This document shows, piece after piece, positions 47,445 to 59,419 of a stretch of 64,000 nucleotides of DNA. Source of the DNA: Pyronema omphalodes (taxonomy: Eukaryota; Ascomycota; Pezizomycetes; Pezizales; Pyronemataceae). The notes below the pieces were generated by a model, which searched no databases, was not told where the DNA came from, and saw only the letters and a list, made by a program, of their open reading frames with translations. Both the position numbers and the translations under genes were made by a program. The number at the start of each line of letters is the position of its first letter. The stretch's first letter is position 1. The stretch lies in assembly GCA_024516155.1 (NCBI GenBank), contig JAJJXM010000025.1:310001-374000 (forward strand), written 5' to 3'.

Positions 47445-48225
47445 TCAGTCAGTTCTCTTTCTTTCCGGGTCATCTTCCGTAGCAGGAGCAGTACTTGCCT
47501 GCGCCTGTATACGCTCTGCAGCAGCAATCTCGGCAGTAGAGATTATGATGGTGAGGGCCTTGGTTCCTACAGAAGGGCGACGTATGTCCTGAAGTAGGGC
47601 GGGTTGGTGCCTGTGGAGTTTCAGTTCCCGGCGGAGTTCATTCCTCTGTATTTGGTATTTCGGACAGCCTAGTAAGAGGTGTTTTGGCGTTTTTAGGGGT
47701 TGTAACAGGCAGGTGCATCTAGCTGATGGATATTTCTCTAATTTTGTTTTTGATAAATAATTCAGAAAATAGTCATGACCGGTGCTCAGCCCTAGGATGG
47801 CCGAGGACATTCTCCGGGAGGGGTAGTTGTGTATACCATATCCAGTAGCCTAGAGTAGGGCATTTTGTATGTCTTCGGCTGTTTTTGCTTTCTGTACCAT
47901 TCTTCCCAGTCCTTCAATTTTGGGCTTCGTATTTGCCTTTTCAGCCAGCAAAGGGATAGTGTAGCAGTACAGTTGGGGTTTTCAGAAGTTGCTTTTTGTG
48001 AGGTGGTCCGCTTGATTCCTCATTGCTGGAGATTACTGTATGTGCGGATACCCTGGAAATGTTTATTTTAGTGTCATTTTCTCGGGATGTTCGTGGTTGC
48101 TTGGATTCTTCGGGCTATCGCTTGACCCGGCCCCTTTTCGAGGTGTTGGATTCTCTGGATAGATGACCAATTGTCACAAAAGATAAAAATATGGCGGTTT
48201 GGTACTTTGTGTCTCTTGATGAATG
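47445..48225 (-). pseudogene. LINE relic, copy 2
   Basis: Copy of 38785-39565 with the same 121-codon open C-terminal piece (LSTGHDYFLNYLSKTK, HLLLGCPKY) and the same decayed RNase H upstream. A few substitutions separate the copies. Confidence 0.7.
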
Positions 48226-48841
48226 ATGCAGCTTTTTCGATTCTTCACTGACATATACACCTCAAACAAAACATCCGGGCACAAGTAAATCACTCGGCCG
48301 CGAAATCTGCCTATGGGGGCCTCTCCTTTTCCATGTAGCACTTCAAGAAGTATATCTGTACCTGATGCTACTCAATGGCGATGTAATTGCCCTTCGAAGA
48401 TGATAGTTGATACCATGATCTTTCAAATTCTACCCTCTTGAAGGTAACGTACAAGTGGCCTGACAGCCAGCAAAACACAAGCTTTGCAGGATGTAGAGCC
48501 CTATACTTCTGCGTCTGTCAATGTATCATTCCAGAGCTCTGTGAACATCAAACAGCGTGATTTACAGGTTGAACCTCATTTCAGCCTCTATGAAGATGTG
48601 GACTGGGCACAGGCACCGTCGATTTGAGGTTGCGTTTTGTACCAGGTTTTAATATAATGTATAGCTATAACTTATTGCTTGTCACGGAACAATCATGTCT
48701 TCAACCTCATAATCCAATTCAGTTTACATACATAAGCAGCAGACAATTCCCTATGCCATGTCCTATTACAAGCCGGCTATCAAATTACTAACTACAACGG
48801 CTGAAAGAGTCTTGAAAATCCAACTACTAGCTTATTATTTA

Positions 48842-51800
48842 TCAGCATCGATGTAGCTCAGATTCCTTATAGCAACACCCTGTTGACCAGTCTTTATCCT
48901 TCGAACTAGGATTCGCGCCTTTCTCAAGAAGCAATTGCACAACACCTTCGTTCTCCATACGAGCCGCCCATGCTAATGGTGTCCGACCACAGTTACAATG
49001 ACATTCAGGATCTGCACCTTTCTCCAAGAGTAACTGCACCATCCCTACTTTTCCGTCCCGAGCCGCCCGACAAAGAGGTGAAAACCCATTATTATCTCTT
49101 ACTTCGATATCCGCACCTTTCTCCAAGAGCATTTGGATAATTGCTTTAGCTTCATTAATGCCGAGCCCATCAAAATATGACCAAATAATGCAGTGACTTC
49201 CACGGCCGCGGAAACCAGGAAAATGTAATAAATCATAATCCCAAAATCTATGTTGCATGTGAAAAGGTTTTTCTAACTCGATACGTGCACGTTCTTTTAA
49301 GAGCAACACCTCATCCTCTGCATGTCCATATCTGGTGGCATAATGAAGAGATGACCAACCATCATTGTCTCTGGCTCCGGTATCTGCGCCTCCTTCCAAG
49401 AGTAACCGCATCAATTCTTTGTTTCCTGTTCCAGCTGCTAGAGAAAGAAGCGTCCGGCCATCGTTGTCTTTGTCGTCGATATCTGCGCCTTGCTCCAAGA
49501 GCAACCGTGCAACCTCTGTATGTCCGTATCTGCCGGCATGACGAAGAGATGACCAGCCATCAATGTCTCTGGCTTTGATATCCGCGCCTCTTTCCAAAAG
49601 TAACCCCACAACTCCTTCCTTTCGTAATCCAGCTGCCAGAGAAAGGGAAGACCGGCCATCACTGTCTCTAGTTTCGATATCTGCGCCCTTATCCAAGAGT
49701 AACCCTACAACTTTTTCATGTCCATTCCTAGCCGCCAGAGAAAGGGGGGACCGGCCATAATCATTTCTTGCTTCTATATCTGCGCCCTTGTCCAAGAGTA
49801 ACCCTACAAATGTTTCATGTCCTTCCTCAGCCGCCCGAGAAAGGGGCGACTGGCCATCATTATCTCTTGCTTCTATATCTGCGTGCTTGTCCAAGAGTAA
49901 CCCTACAACTTTTTCATGTCCATTCCTAGCCGCCAGAGAAAGGGGGGACCGGCCATAATCATTTCTTGCTTCTATATCTGCGCCCTTGTCCAAGAGTAAC
50001 CCTACAAATGTTTCATGTCCTTCTTCAGCCGCCAGAGAAAGGGGCGACTGGCCATGATTGTCTCTTGCTTCGATATTTGCGCCCTTGTCCAAGAGTAACC
50101 CTACAACTTTTCCATGTCCATTCCTAGCCGCCAGATAAAGGGGCGACTGGCCACGATTGTCTCTTGCTTCGATATCTGCGCCCTTGTCCAAGAGTAACCC
50201 TACAACTTTTTCATGTCCTTTGGCAGCAGCCAGAGAAATGGGCGACTGGCCACGACTGTCTCTAGTTTCGACATCTGCGCCCTTATCCAAGAGTAACCCT
50301 ACAACTTTTTCATGTCCTTTCTCAGCCGCCAGAGAAAGGGGCGACTGGCCATGATTGTCTCTTGCTTCGATATCTGCGCCCTTGTCCAAGAGTAACCCTA
50401 CAACTTTTTCATGTCCTTTCTCAGCCGCCAGAGAAAGGGGCGACTGGCCATGATTGTCTCTTGCTTCGATATCTGCGCCCTTGTCCAAGAGTAACCCTAC
50501 AAATGTTTCATGTCCTTCTTCAGCCGCCAGAGAAAGGGGCGACTGGCCATAACCGTCTCTTGCTTCGATATCTGCGCCCTTGTCCAAGAGTAACACTACA
50601 ACCTTTTCATGTCCATTCGTAGCCGCCAGAGAAAGGGGGGACCGGCCATAATCATTTCTTGCTTCGATATCTGCGCCCTTGTCCAGCAGTAACCCTACAA
50701 CTTTTTCATGTCCATACTTAGCCGCCAGAGAAAGGGGCGAGTAGCCATGATTGTCTCTTGCTTCTATATCTGCGCCCTTGTCCAAGAGTAACCCTACAAC
50801 TTTTTCATATCCATTCTCAGCCGCCAGAGAAAGGGACGACTGGCCATGCTTGTCTCTTGCTCCGATATCTGCGCCCTTGTCCAAGAGTAACACTACAACC
50901 TTTTCATGTCCTTCTTCAGCCGCCAGAGAAAGGGGCGACTGGCCATAACCGTCTCTTGCTTCGATATCTGCGCCCTTGTCCAAGAGTAACACTACAACCT
51001 TTTCATGTCCATTCGTAGCCGCCAGAGAAAGGGGGGACCGGCCATAATCATTTCTTGCTTCGATATTTGCGCCCTTGTCCAAGAGTAACCGCACAATCTT
51101 GTCGCGATTCAAAGCGACGGCCATTAAAACTGGTGTCCCAAAAGATGACTTTTTTTCTATATCGACGTCGTTCTCGATCAAAAGTCGTACAATGTCCTCG
51201 TTACCGCGCTCGATGGCTCGATACAGGGGGGTGTAATAGCCGTAGTAATAACCGACAACTTCCATATCTATTTCGATGGTCCAGTTTTTCAGCATATACT
51301 CGACAAGGCCCGTTAATCCAAAATAAACCGGGATGTGGAATATGATTGATTCTGTGGTGTCATTTTGAAAACCACGAGAATAATACCATGGAAGATAACC
51401 ATAACAAACGCTCGACTTGGTTTTCAGCAGCAAAGCAGGATTATGCCAACCATCAAAATTGCTGAGACTCTTGCGAGCGTGATGGCCCCAGTTTTCTGTG
51501 ACATAACGGCGTAGTACACGTTTTGACGGCTCTTTGTGGCGCTCGTAATCGAACCCCATGAACGTGAGACATGTCGATGCGATTTCTTCGTGACCGCGCG
51601 GAAATAGTGTTCCCATCGCATACTGTTTCTCGAAGAAGTCTTGCAGCGACTTATGGACCAGTCGGGGTAAAGATGTGGCTTCATCAATAACCACAAGACC
51701 AAGGCAGCAATCGAGTATGGATTTGGGCGATGGAAATCCGTCCTCGTCTAGGTATGGATCTCCGGGTTGAATCGAAAGGGCATGGCTTAGTTCGTCCAAA

Positions 51801-53735
51801 GTAAGAGGTCTTTCGGCAAGGAATATCCACTTCAATGTATCCATTCCTTGCCTTCCTTTAGACGCCGGCTGCTTCTCGATTCGGCTGAGCATATTCTGGA
51901 AGGCCTCATCTAGTTTCTTTGGCATTGTCCTCAGAGCCTCTCGTCGAGCACGGGTTGTGGTTTGTTCCAGAACATGACGTATCTGAAGTGCGGGCAGCAA
52001 AAACCTATGATTAACAATTAGCCTCGAGGTCTGACCGTGAATGACACAATCGGCTGAACTAACATTCCATCCGATGTAGCGATAATGCTATCCACTATCC
52101 CCTTGACAAACTTAGAGTCCATTTTTATTCCGGATCCATTGTCGTCCAACTCAATCTGGTGCTCGAGATACTTTGCTATATCTTCCTTGTTTGCCTCCAG
52201 TTTTATAGTACACATTGACGGTCCGGTAAGATGGTTATTGATATACTGATCCACATGTTCTCGCCCAGTGAGAAATACTCGGGTAAAACGTCCGCTTAAC
52301 TTTCGAGTCTGGAGGAGATCGTTGAGAGAGCGTAGAAAGAGTATCCTATATTCTTGGCATTCGTCCAATGCATCGATACAGACGTAGACGTTGCCAAATC
52401 GTCCGAGAGCATCCGTTAAGAATCGACAGACTGATTTAAGATCCAAGAATCTGTTTTCTTTCTTCATTGTCTGTAGCTCCTTAATAACATCTTCAAGGTC
52501 ATCCGGAATACTGTGTAGGACTTGTTTTAGAAGCGCGCCCAGCAAATTCTCTGCGGTTTGCTGATTTTCATCCTGATAGTCGCAATAAACCCAAATTACG
52601 CATGATTTTTCGGATTGATACTTGAGGATTCGTGATAAGTAATCAATGACGGTTGAGCTAAATTATCGCTACGATTAGTATTCATTTCTGGTGGGGTCTG
52701 AAATATTATACTCACCAAATCACGGATTTCCCAGCTCCTTGTTTGCCATAGCATGCATAAACCTGGCCATGATTGCTTACATTGGCACCTTTTCCCTTCC
52801 CCTCCCCCTTCCCCACCCAGCCCTGAAACTCCGACATTTCTATGAACCATTGTCCAGTACCCTCGTACCTCTTCGATAGGATATCATGGTGTCTCTCATA
52901 AGGGTTTATGGGGGAGATCCACGACAGAAGTTCATTCAATTCTCCTTCTATGCAAGTCGGTTAATATGTATAATAAACCCAGAGAAGAGGGGTAATCACC
53001 TTTATACTTTCTTTGCAGTTCGTTAACTCCAGTCGAGATCTTACTGATCTCCGCACTTGTCGTAGATATTTCAGTCAAAATGGTCATCATTTTTGACAGC
53101 TCCTCAGACTGTCTGGATATCTCCTGCCGTACAGCAAATGAAATTTTCTGTTGCGTTGACATCGTGGTCTGAAGTTCATTATGGTTCTTCTCCAATTCTG
53201 CCAGGACTACAGAGTGTGTCTTCCCGAGGAAAGAGCTATTCAATGATAAATTTGTTAGAAAAGTCTTCATGCCATACATTACTTTATAACAAAAGATAAC
53301 CAACCGGTTCGAAATATTGAGTGAAAAGTGTAAGTATTGTGCAAGGCGTTGTATCTGAACAATGGCTTTGTCGTAATCGTCCGCGCATAGTGGCCATTTC
53401 ATACGCTTAAAAACCTCGGCCGCTGTGTTGTTTTTTGAGATTCGGAATTTCTCAAGCTTTGTGTACAAATCTTTCATCTGAAGAGAGGCGACGTTGACAG
53501 CCGACATTAGAACCGAGGTCTGGTCAAAAGAGGTTCTCAGAGTCTCTCCTTCACAAAGTAAGGCACGCATCTCATGAAGAACGGAGTTAAGTGCTATAAG
53601 CTCGTTATGGAGGCGTTGTGCATTCTCGGGGGCAGACTTGACCGCGGAAACGTAGTTTGCTATGATCTGAATAGCCGTCGTGGAAAAAGTCACCACTCCA
53701 GCAATACTGGCCGCAATACTCAAAGGATCCGACAT
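48842..53735 (-). CDS. NLR2: Helo-like/NACHT/ankyrin STAND protein (four exons)
   Basis: Exons (leftward) 53735-53000, 52947-52716, 52657-52064 and 52004-48842 join in phase to 1574 aa. The architecture equals NLR1. The N-terminal domain is MSDPLSIAASIAGVVTFSTT, Walker A GKQGAGKS, Walker B VYVCIDALDEC, then a winged helix (MDTLKWIFLAERPLTLDELS) and about 22 ankyrin repeats. Splice sites are at the same codons as in NLR1. The N-terminal exon is the most diverged part (for example TTAIQIIANYV against KEVVTIIANYV). NACHT and the C-terminal ankyrins are nearly the same as in NLR1. The gene is intact. The seven additional repeats lie in the central, near-identical block, pointing to unequal exchange. 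Ligand and output are unknown; allorecognition or cell-death signalling is the family precedent. Confidence 0.92.
49660..51060 (-). repeat. Near-identical 99-bp ankyrin repeats in NLR2
   Basis: About 14 units of 99 bases, many differing at only a handful of positions. The same unit types as in NLR1 recur in another order (DYGRSPLSLAA, NHGQSPLSLAA, GYGQSPLSLAA, SRGQSPISLAA). Pairs of units are themselves duplicated: the DYGR-GYGQ pair appears twice, as does the DYGR...DKHAD-like type. Confidence 0.88.
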
Positions 53736-53956
53736 GGCTGACTGTAGAGGGTTGAAAACGGAGGCTGATTGAATGAGTACTCGGATTTCCTTACTGATAA
53801 AGAGTCGAGACGAAGCAGGGCTTGGACGAGGTTCAGACAGAGTCTCAGCTGATTTCCCCGCTTTTTTGGAAAACGCCTGTGAGGTTCATGTAAACGGTGG
53901 CGATGCAGGTCATCTGTACGTATGTGGGTGGGATGCAAATCCAATACGCAGTGCAT
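53720..53956 (-). other. Conserved 78-codon upstream ORF, copy 2
   Basis: Third copy of the upstream ORF, ahead of NLR2, ending 13 bases after the NLR2 ATG in another frame. Confidence 0.4.
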
Positions 53957-54486
53957 GCCTACAGCCTACTTCTTCCTCAACCTTTGCACCATTCGTGATG
54001 CCTACCGCATACCATTGTAAAGTTGTGTTATTTATATTACCTTGGAGTACACCTACATAGCCACAAAGAGATCCTCCAACTGCGTCTGCTACACACTGTT
54101 TTCATTCCTCAAGCGGCGTCCACGTGGGTCTCTCTGCAAGGCGTTTACAGCTCAGGTTGCTGTCGTGGCCTCAGTATTTCGGAGCCAGCGGTTCATCACA
54201 AATTCCGACACACTCCAAAGAACTGGCAGCCTCACGTACATACACTGGAGGGGCGCACCCATGTAAATGCGATCTCCTTGGATAGATGTTGGCTTAGCGC
54301 GAGTGATTGGTTGAGATGTTGTGCATTGGGGGGCGGAGTGCAGTACGCTCCTCAACCTCTACCTACACCCAGCTCAATGTCAAAAACGCACTTTCAGACG
54401 CACCTCTATATTAGGGCACCATACAAATTTTCCACGTCTGATAAGGATAATTATACTGAGAACCCTCTTATTTCCCTTACAAAAAA

Positions 54487-55328
54487 TGTCGGGGCCGCGG
54501 CCTCCATATCTCATACTCGTCCCTAAAGGTGGTTGAACGCTAGCCACCACCTTTAGACACGAGTACAGATAATACCATTATAAGCTGTACCTTTTGAGTA
54601 GGTTTGACCGTATGTGACATCCTTATATAGAGATTCCCTGCCTTCAGTACAGCTCACCGCATATCATTCAGACACAGCAACAGAACCATCACAACTCAAG
54701 TCTTCCCGAAAAACAATGAGAGCCCAATACCCCCATGATATCCAATTTCAATCACAATCATTAAAAACCCCCATTCAAAAACACTCAAAAACATTGACAT
54801 TCATGACATGCCAATTATCCAATAATTTAAACTTATTCGATGAAGTAAAAGTCAGGCAAAGTACTGACTGATATAATATGTATTAGAGAACGCCTAACTT
54901 ACCCTTGTACATGACATACATAGCTCGAGCTTCGAGTACTTATGTCTACCGGTGATTCCTTCTGCTAGCGTCCAGTGCTCAAGTCGTGACTTTCTCACTT
55001 CGCCGCCAGGAAATCGCACTGGGTGCCTTAATGGCGAACATGATCGGTAGGTATTCACGAAAACTCTTCTTTTCCACACTTCTTGTACGAGCTAATACTA
55101 GATTCAAATACTCCGCCCCTCTTCAAAAGTCCCATAATGTTCACGATTCGCCTCGGCTTTCAATTTCCCTATAAAAAAATTCAACCACCAATCACTAATC
55201 ACCACGCAACCAAATACCGCCTCTACAAACACAACTTCAATAACCAATCCCCACAAATCCTCTATCTCTGTCCGTAAAAAAATAAGTGGAAACAGAATAT
55301 AAATATTTAATTCAAGACCAAAAAAAGA
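54487..55328. other. Gene-free spacer right of the NLR cluster
   Basis: Apart from the palindrome, AT-rich DNA without a recognised gene. ORF plus 54614-54871 shows no family resemblance. Confidence 0.5.
54514..54565. repeat. Imperfect palindrome at the end of unit 2
   Basis: TACTCGT (54514-54520) pairs with ACGAGTA (54559-54565). CTAAAGGTGGT (54523-54533) pairs with ACCACCTTTAG (54546-54556), with a two-base internal mismatch on each side and a 12-base loop. The counterpart near 44893-44925 keeps only the right arm cleanly. It could be a transposon end remnant or a cruciform-forming breakpoint. Confidence 0.7.
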
Positions 55329-55414
55329 CTCCTCCGGGTGGGCTTGAACCACCAACCTCCTGATCGCAGATACTTCTAACAGTCAGACGCGCTAGCCAAT
55401 TGCGCCACGGGGGA
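55329..55414 (-). tRNA. tRNA-Asn (GTT) with a 12-base intron
   Basis: On the minus strand the acceptor 5' strand TCCCCCG (one C-A mismatch against CGGAGGA), D-arm GCGC..GCGC, anticodon stem TCTGA/TCAGG and T-arm GGTGG TTCAAGC CCACC fold into a cloverleaf. Anticodon GTT is complementary to 55378-55380. The 12-base intron (55365-55376) lies after base 37, the standard eukaryotic position. The discriminator is G, as in other asparagine tRNAs. Confidence 0.95.
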
Positions 55415-55630
55415 TGTTATTGCTATAGCTACATTACCCTATATAAATCTATATTTTTAAACAAATTCGAGATACTTCAGAGTGCCGGGGCCCGGGGCTT
55501 GCTGTAGTTGTTGTTAGGAGGCCAAGAGATTACATATGAACTTCATTAGGATATGTCATGCTTCGATATTAATTGTCATAGACAATCACGCTTTAAAGAT
55601 GTATCGCTACACTTGTAAAAAAAAAAAGGT

Positions 55631-55649
55631 GGGGGGGGGGGGGGGGGGG
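55631..55649 (+). repeat. G19 homopolymer
   Basis: Nineteen G preceded by an A11 run and GGT, similar in make-up to the A14/G15 block at 32690-32723. Confidence 0.95.
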
Positions 55650-57500
55650 TTCTGAAAGGTTTTCGTAAACACTATTTCACTCCTCAACGTATCCGTGGCT
55701 TCAAGCGCTATGTAAAACACTTCATTTTTGAATTAAAAACTGTATATGCTCCGGAAACCGTTTTTAACTGCTGAAAAACATGGTTACGAATCTTTAGCAT
55801 CTGCTATCCGAAAACGGAGGTAGAAAAAAAACGTATTGGCTCTGCCAAATGTCTACCGCTGGTAGTCTAAACGTCTGGTTTTTCATAGCAGCATTCCCAT
55901 CGTCATAGATGATAGTAAAAGAAAATGTTTTGAGTTGTACAACCTCTTTGCGATATGTGGAAGCATTTTTTCTCCTTTCAATTGTTTTTCTCCTCTCAAT
56001 TATTTTCTGTAATGTCGGAAGTAATATGGAGAATTCTCTTGTCACACATCTCCCACTCAATTTTATTCAGTAATCTGTCCATTCCTACTGTTAAACCCTT
56101 TTGTGAACGAAGCTGAGAAGCTAAAAGTCTTCACTTCGTGAGAGTTTCCAGGGCATGGCATACCGGGGGATGCAGAATCAAGTAATGCTGCATTATCTCA
56201 GCCCTCAATCTTCTTGTGAAAAATTACAGATGCAGAGACAAGTTGATTGAGTTGTCTCTTTGTTCTTGACTCTTTATGCACTTGAGAACCTCTGTAATTA
56301 CAACTTACAAGCACTTTTCCGGCAATATTCTAACACTTCTCCTTCCCCACACTTTTCCACTTTGTTTGCCACTGGACTTCGCCTTCTTGTCCCGGCCTGC
56401 CACATTTCTCTCACTCCAACCTTCAACCCGCCAACCTCCACCTCAACTCCGCGCATCGTAGACAAAGTTTTGATCGAGGAACAGCTACAGTCTTTACCGA
56501 AATGAATGTGATATTTGCATACGCAGTTTTTCTACAGTCAGTGTGATACTGAATTTGGGTTATGTTGTCTAGGACAAAATTGCTGATTTTACCCCAACCG
56601 CTAGCTGTTTGGCTTGTTTTGCATTCATGACTGATGAGCTGAGCTGATGTAATGTAATGAGAAGTTCTTATTGCCCAAACTGCAACCAGAAGATGTCCTT
56701 ACAGAACCAACAACACTGCCGGTATTCACTGCTAGTATGACATTCCACTACTGATCACCTCACAATCAATCCAATCGTTAATTAATAAATAAGCTATCGA
56801 GTTATTTTGTAGCAGTTTTACGGGGCGATAAATGTATTATATGCATAGTGGTGGAAGTGGGGATAAAGGTAGCGGCGCCGGCAGGGTTGGAGGGTACATA
56901 TAGAGGCGAGAGCGAGAGGAGGGTTATCGATGGTGTCGATGTAGCTGGTCATGTAAACAATGTGTAATCACGTGGCTTCCAATAAAAAATTGTGGGGCTC
57001 TTAAAGTGGCTAATCACGTATCTTTTGATGGACAATTATGGTGCTAGCAATGTGGGTAATTACATGAATTTCAATGAATTGGCCTTTCAACTGCATTTAG
57101 TGCACCGCTAATGTGATACGGCTAGTCCTCATTCAGAAGTTGTCCACCAAACATTACAACATGTCAAGAACATTCCCACACCGTTAGAAAACGCTTTCAG
57201 TCACGAAAAACATATATCACAACAACCATTTCAAAATCTCACATGTTTTGCAACATCAACAAAGCATTATCCAGCGCACTACATTTCCGTAAAACTAACC
57301 ATTGCAGAATACGATAACATTTTCGAAATTTCGATTCCATGCCCATTTTTTCGGGATTATGCAACGTTTATCTTGAAAATAGGCTTTAGACACTATCTGA
57401 TAATGCGTGATATATGTTTTTTGTCGAAACATTCCTGAACATCAATGAAAATATGGTGGACTCTTTGGGATATATCATACGCCTTTAAATACGTTTTCAA

Positions 57501-57515
57501 CCCCCCCCCCCCCCC
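57501..57515 (-). repeat. C15 homopolymer (G15 on the minus strand)
   Basis: Fifteen C followed by T5 and (AT)n; G-rich on the strand that carries BUD31, about 0.8 kb beyond its stop codon. Confidence 0.95.
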
Positions 57516-58251
57516 TTTTTATATATATATATTTTTTACAACTGTAGAGAATACTAAACTAACTTTTTTGATCAATAAAAACCGCTGCTATAACTTCTTC
57601 TTATAGTACATCATATACCCAAAAACCCCCCCCGCGAAGATTCCTTTTTCATCACTATCGATCCAACACAATACTCCAACTCTCAGTATCTACATCTCCA
57701 TAAAAAAAAACCACATAATCCATCAACAGCCCCGGCCCCGGCACCGGCACCGGGGAAGTAAGAACTATGAACCATGAACCATGAACCATGAACCATGATG
57801 CCTAATATCGAAACTACATATCAGCAGCCATCACATTCCTTGCTGCAGAGGTAAAGAAAAACTCAAGTAAAAGGTCCGAAGAATATACATAGATAGAAAT
57901 TCGAAAACTCCGGGTATATAGCATAGACCTAGACCTGCGGGTTATATAAAATACTACATACCTGATGTTTATATCGGGGGTAACTTAGGTAGGTAGTTAT
58001 CTATGAAAAATAACCCAGGTTCCCAACAGGGCCACTGGGCTACTGGAGGCAGCTATGGTGAATCATAAGTGCAGCAGTATCGGAGTATTTGGATGCTCAT
58101 ACAACAGGGGGGGTTTCTTTTTTTAACGAGCAAACAATACCATGTTTTGTATTGATTTTTTTCTTCCTGGTATTCTGGTATTTTAGAAATAAAGGTGTTA
58201 CAGCATAACCCGTGGGCGTCTTCCACCATGAAAGACAGTCTCCCACCATAA

Positions 58252-58265
58252 CCCCCCCCCCCCCC
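58252..58265 (-). repeat. G14 run in the sense strand just after the BUD31 stop
   Basis: C14 on the top strand, so G14 on the BUD31 sense strand, starting 25 bases past its stop codon. The position mirrors the G35 run after HOM3. Confidence 0.95.
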
Positions 58266-58290
58266 ACCCTGCGCAAACGCCCCGACATTC

Positions 58291-58917
58291 TTAATCACAA
58301 CTCGCACACCCGCTACATCCACAATGTGTACATTGTATCCCGGAACTTTCATCATTCAGTCTTGCTCTTGGTACTCGACAGATACAAGTAGTGTTGAAGT
58401 TATGTTCTTTAGCTTGTATACAGCGCATACAGCAGAGTTTTTCGTAGCCTTGTTTCTTCCTGTGTATTATAACCGTATTAGCATTTCAATCTTATTTTTA
58501 GAAGGAATGAAGAAAGGAAGAGATGAATGGATGGATGGATAAATGTACCATTTTGCAATTAAGTTCGCATCGGCATATTTATTTTTCAATAACCAATCAT
58601 AGAGTTGTTTCGAAATCGCATTGGTTTCGTAGTAAAGATCGTAGATATATCTCGATCCTATCAAGCACCTTTTGTTAGCCATATTCCGCATATTCACCAC
58701 CCCCAGCCCCCACCCCAATCCTAAAAAAAGAAAACCTACGCTGATGACTAATCCTAAAAATATCCCAAGTAGCCTCATTCTTCTTCTTCCCCTCATGTGG
58801 TGCCGTCTCCGCATCCTTCATCCTATTCGCAAACTCCAGTAAAGTTTTCTCAATATCGTCGAAGCCATCTGGAGGTGCTTTACGGGAGTAACCGCGGGCG
58901 TGGCGCTCTGGAGGCAT
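58291..58917 (-). CDS. BUD31: Pre-mRNA splicing factor Bud31/Cwf14 (three exons)
   Basis: Exons (leftward) 58917-58740, 58657-58549 and 58459-58291 give 151 aa, the usual size. The first exon has [20 protein letters not shown] and [20 protein letters not shown]; the second [20 protein letters not shown] and [13 protein letters not shown]. The third has [30 protein letters not shown] and the end [13 protein letters not shown]. The conserved cysteines (CCxRC, CxC, CxxCGCxGC) form the zinc clusters of this very conserved protein, a member of the Prp19-associated/NTC-related group bound to active spliceosomes. The introns interrupt HQR and the W of AKW. All codon joins are in phase. Confidence 0.96.
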
Positions 58918-59419
58918 TTGTAAATAGCGAGTGGTGTGTTTATTGCGTGCGGTGCGGTGTAGTGTTCGATCGTAGAATCTAATATGGCGATGGCGATGGT
59001 GGAGTGGGGTGGGAGGTTCGAGGTGATAGTGATCGTGTGGGAGGTCGTGACGCGGTTGGAAGCTTCGACGTTGGCGTTGCGAACCAGACGCGAAGAGTAG
59101 CGTGCAATTGGTGGCGTGGAAATTGTAGCTTGGACCCTAACCGTATGTATCCTAGAGTGGTTACTCGCGCGCCACAGTTGGATAAACGCCACATGAAAAA
59201 GAGAACAGCACAGCGACTACATATATTATGTAAGTATTCATTCGATATTGTGGATCCTCATACGCTAGAAAATGATATGTAAAATAGGAATGTCGATTGA
59301 AGGTCCCCTCAACATATGTACAAAGAGAATCCTCGAAATTATGTGGGTAAAAACAATTTTGATATTATTCATAAATCCAGGTCCCCAAATTCTCAATTTC
59401 TCCAAAAAAGTCTCACCAG
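58918..59419. other. Spacer between CRT10-like gene and BUD31
   Basis: Both neighbours are on the minus strand, so this stretch holds the BUD31 promoter (right after 58917) and the CRT10-like 3' flank. I see no gene in it. Confidence 0.55.

Larger units (their letters stand above)
46389..54486. repeat. Segmental duplication unit 2
   Basis: Direct repeat of 38029-45178 with the same order of relics, NLR gene and upstream DNA. It is longer because the VNTR at 47042-47373 and the ankyrin array of NLR2 are expanded. Sequence identity is very high in the relic part and in NLR exons 3-4. It is visibly lower in NLR exon 1, where NLR2 carries many substitutions. Confidence 0.88.
55415..58290. other. 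Gene-free region between tRNA-Asn and BUD31
   Basis: AT-rich with no gene supported. It contains A11 then G19 (55631-55649), C15 (57501-57515), C14 (58252-58265) and GAACCAT repeats (57765-57797). ORFs such as plus 56260-56505 and minus 55794-56060 have no recognisable features. Confidence 0.55.

Noticed and set aside
47017..47597. Phe/Val/Cys-rich and Lys/His-rich ORFs up to 186 codons
   Set aside because: Translations of the TGTTTTTTG VNTR; absent at the unit 1 locus where the array is short.
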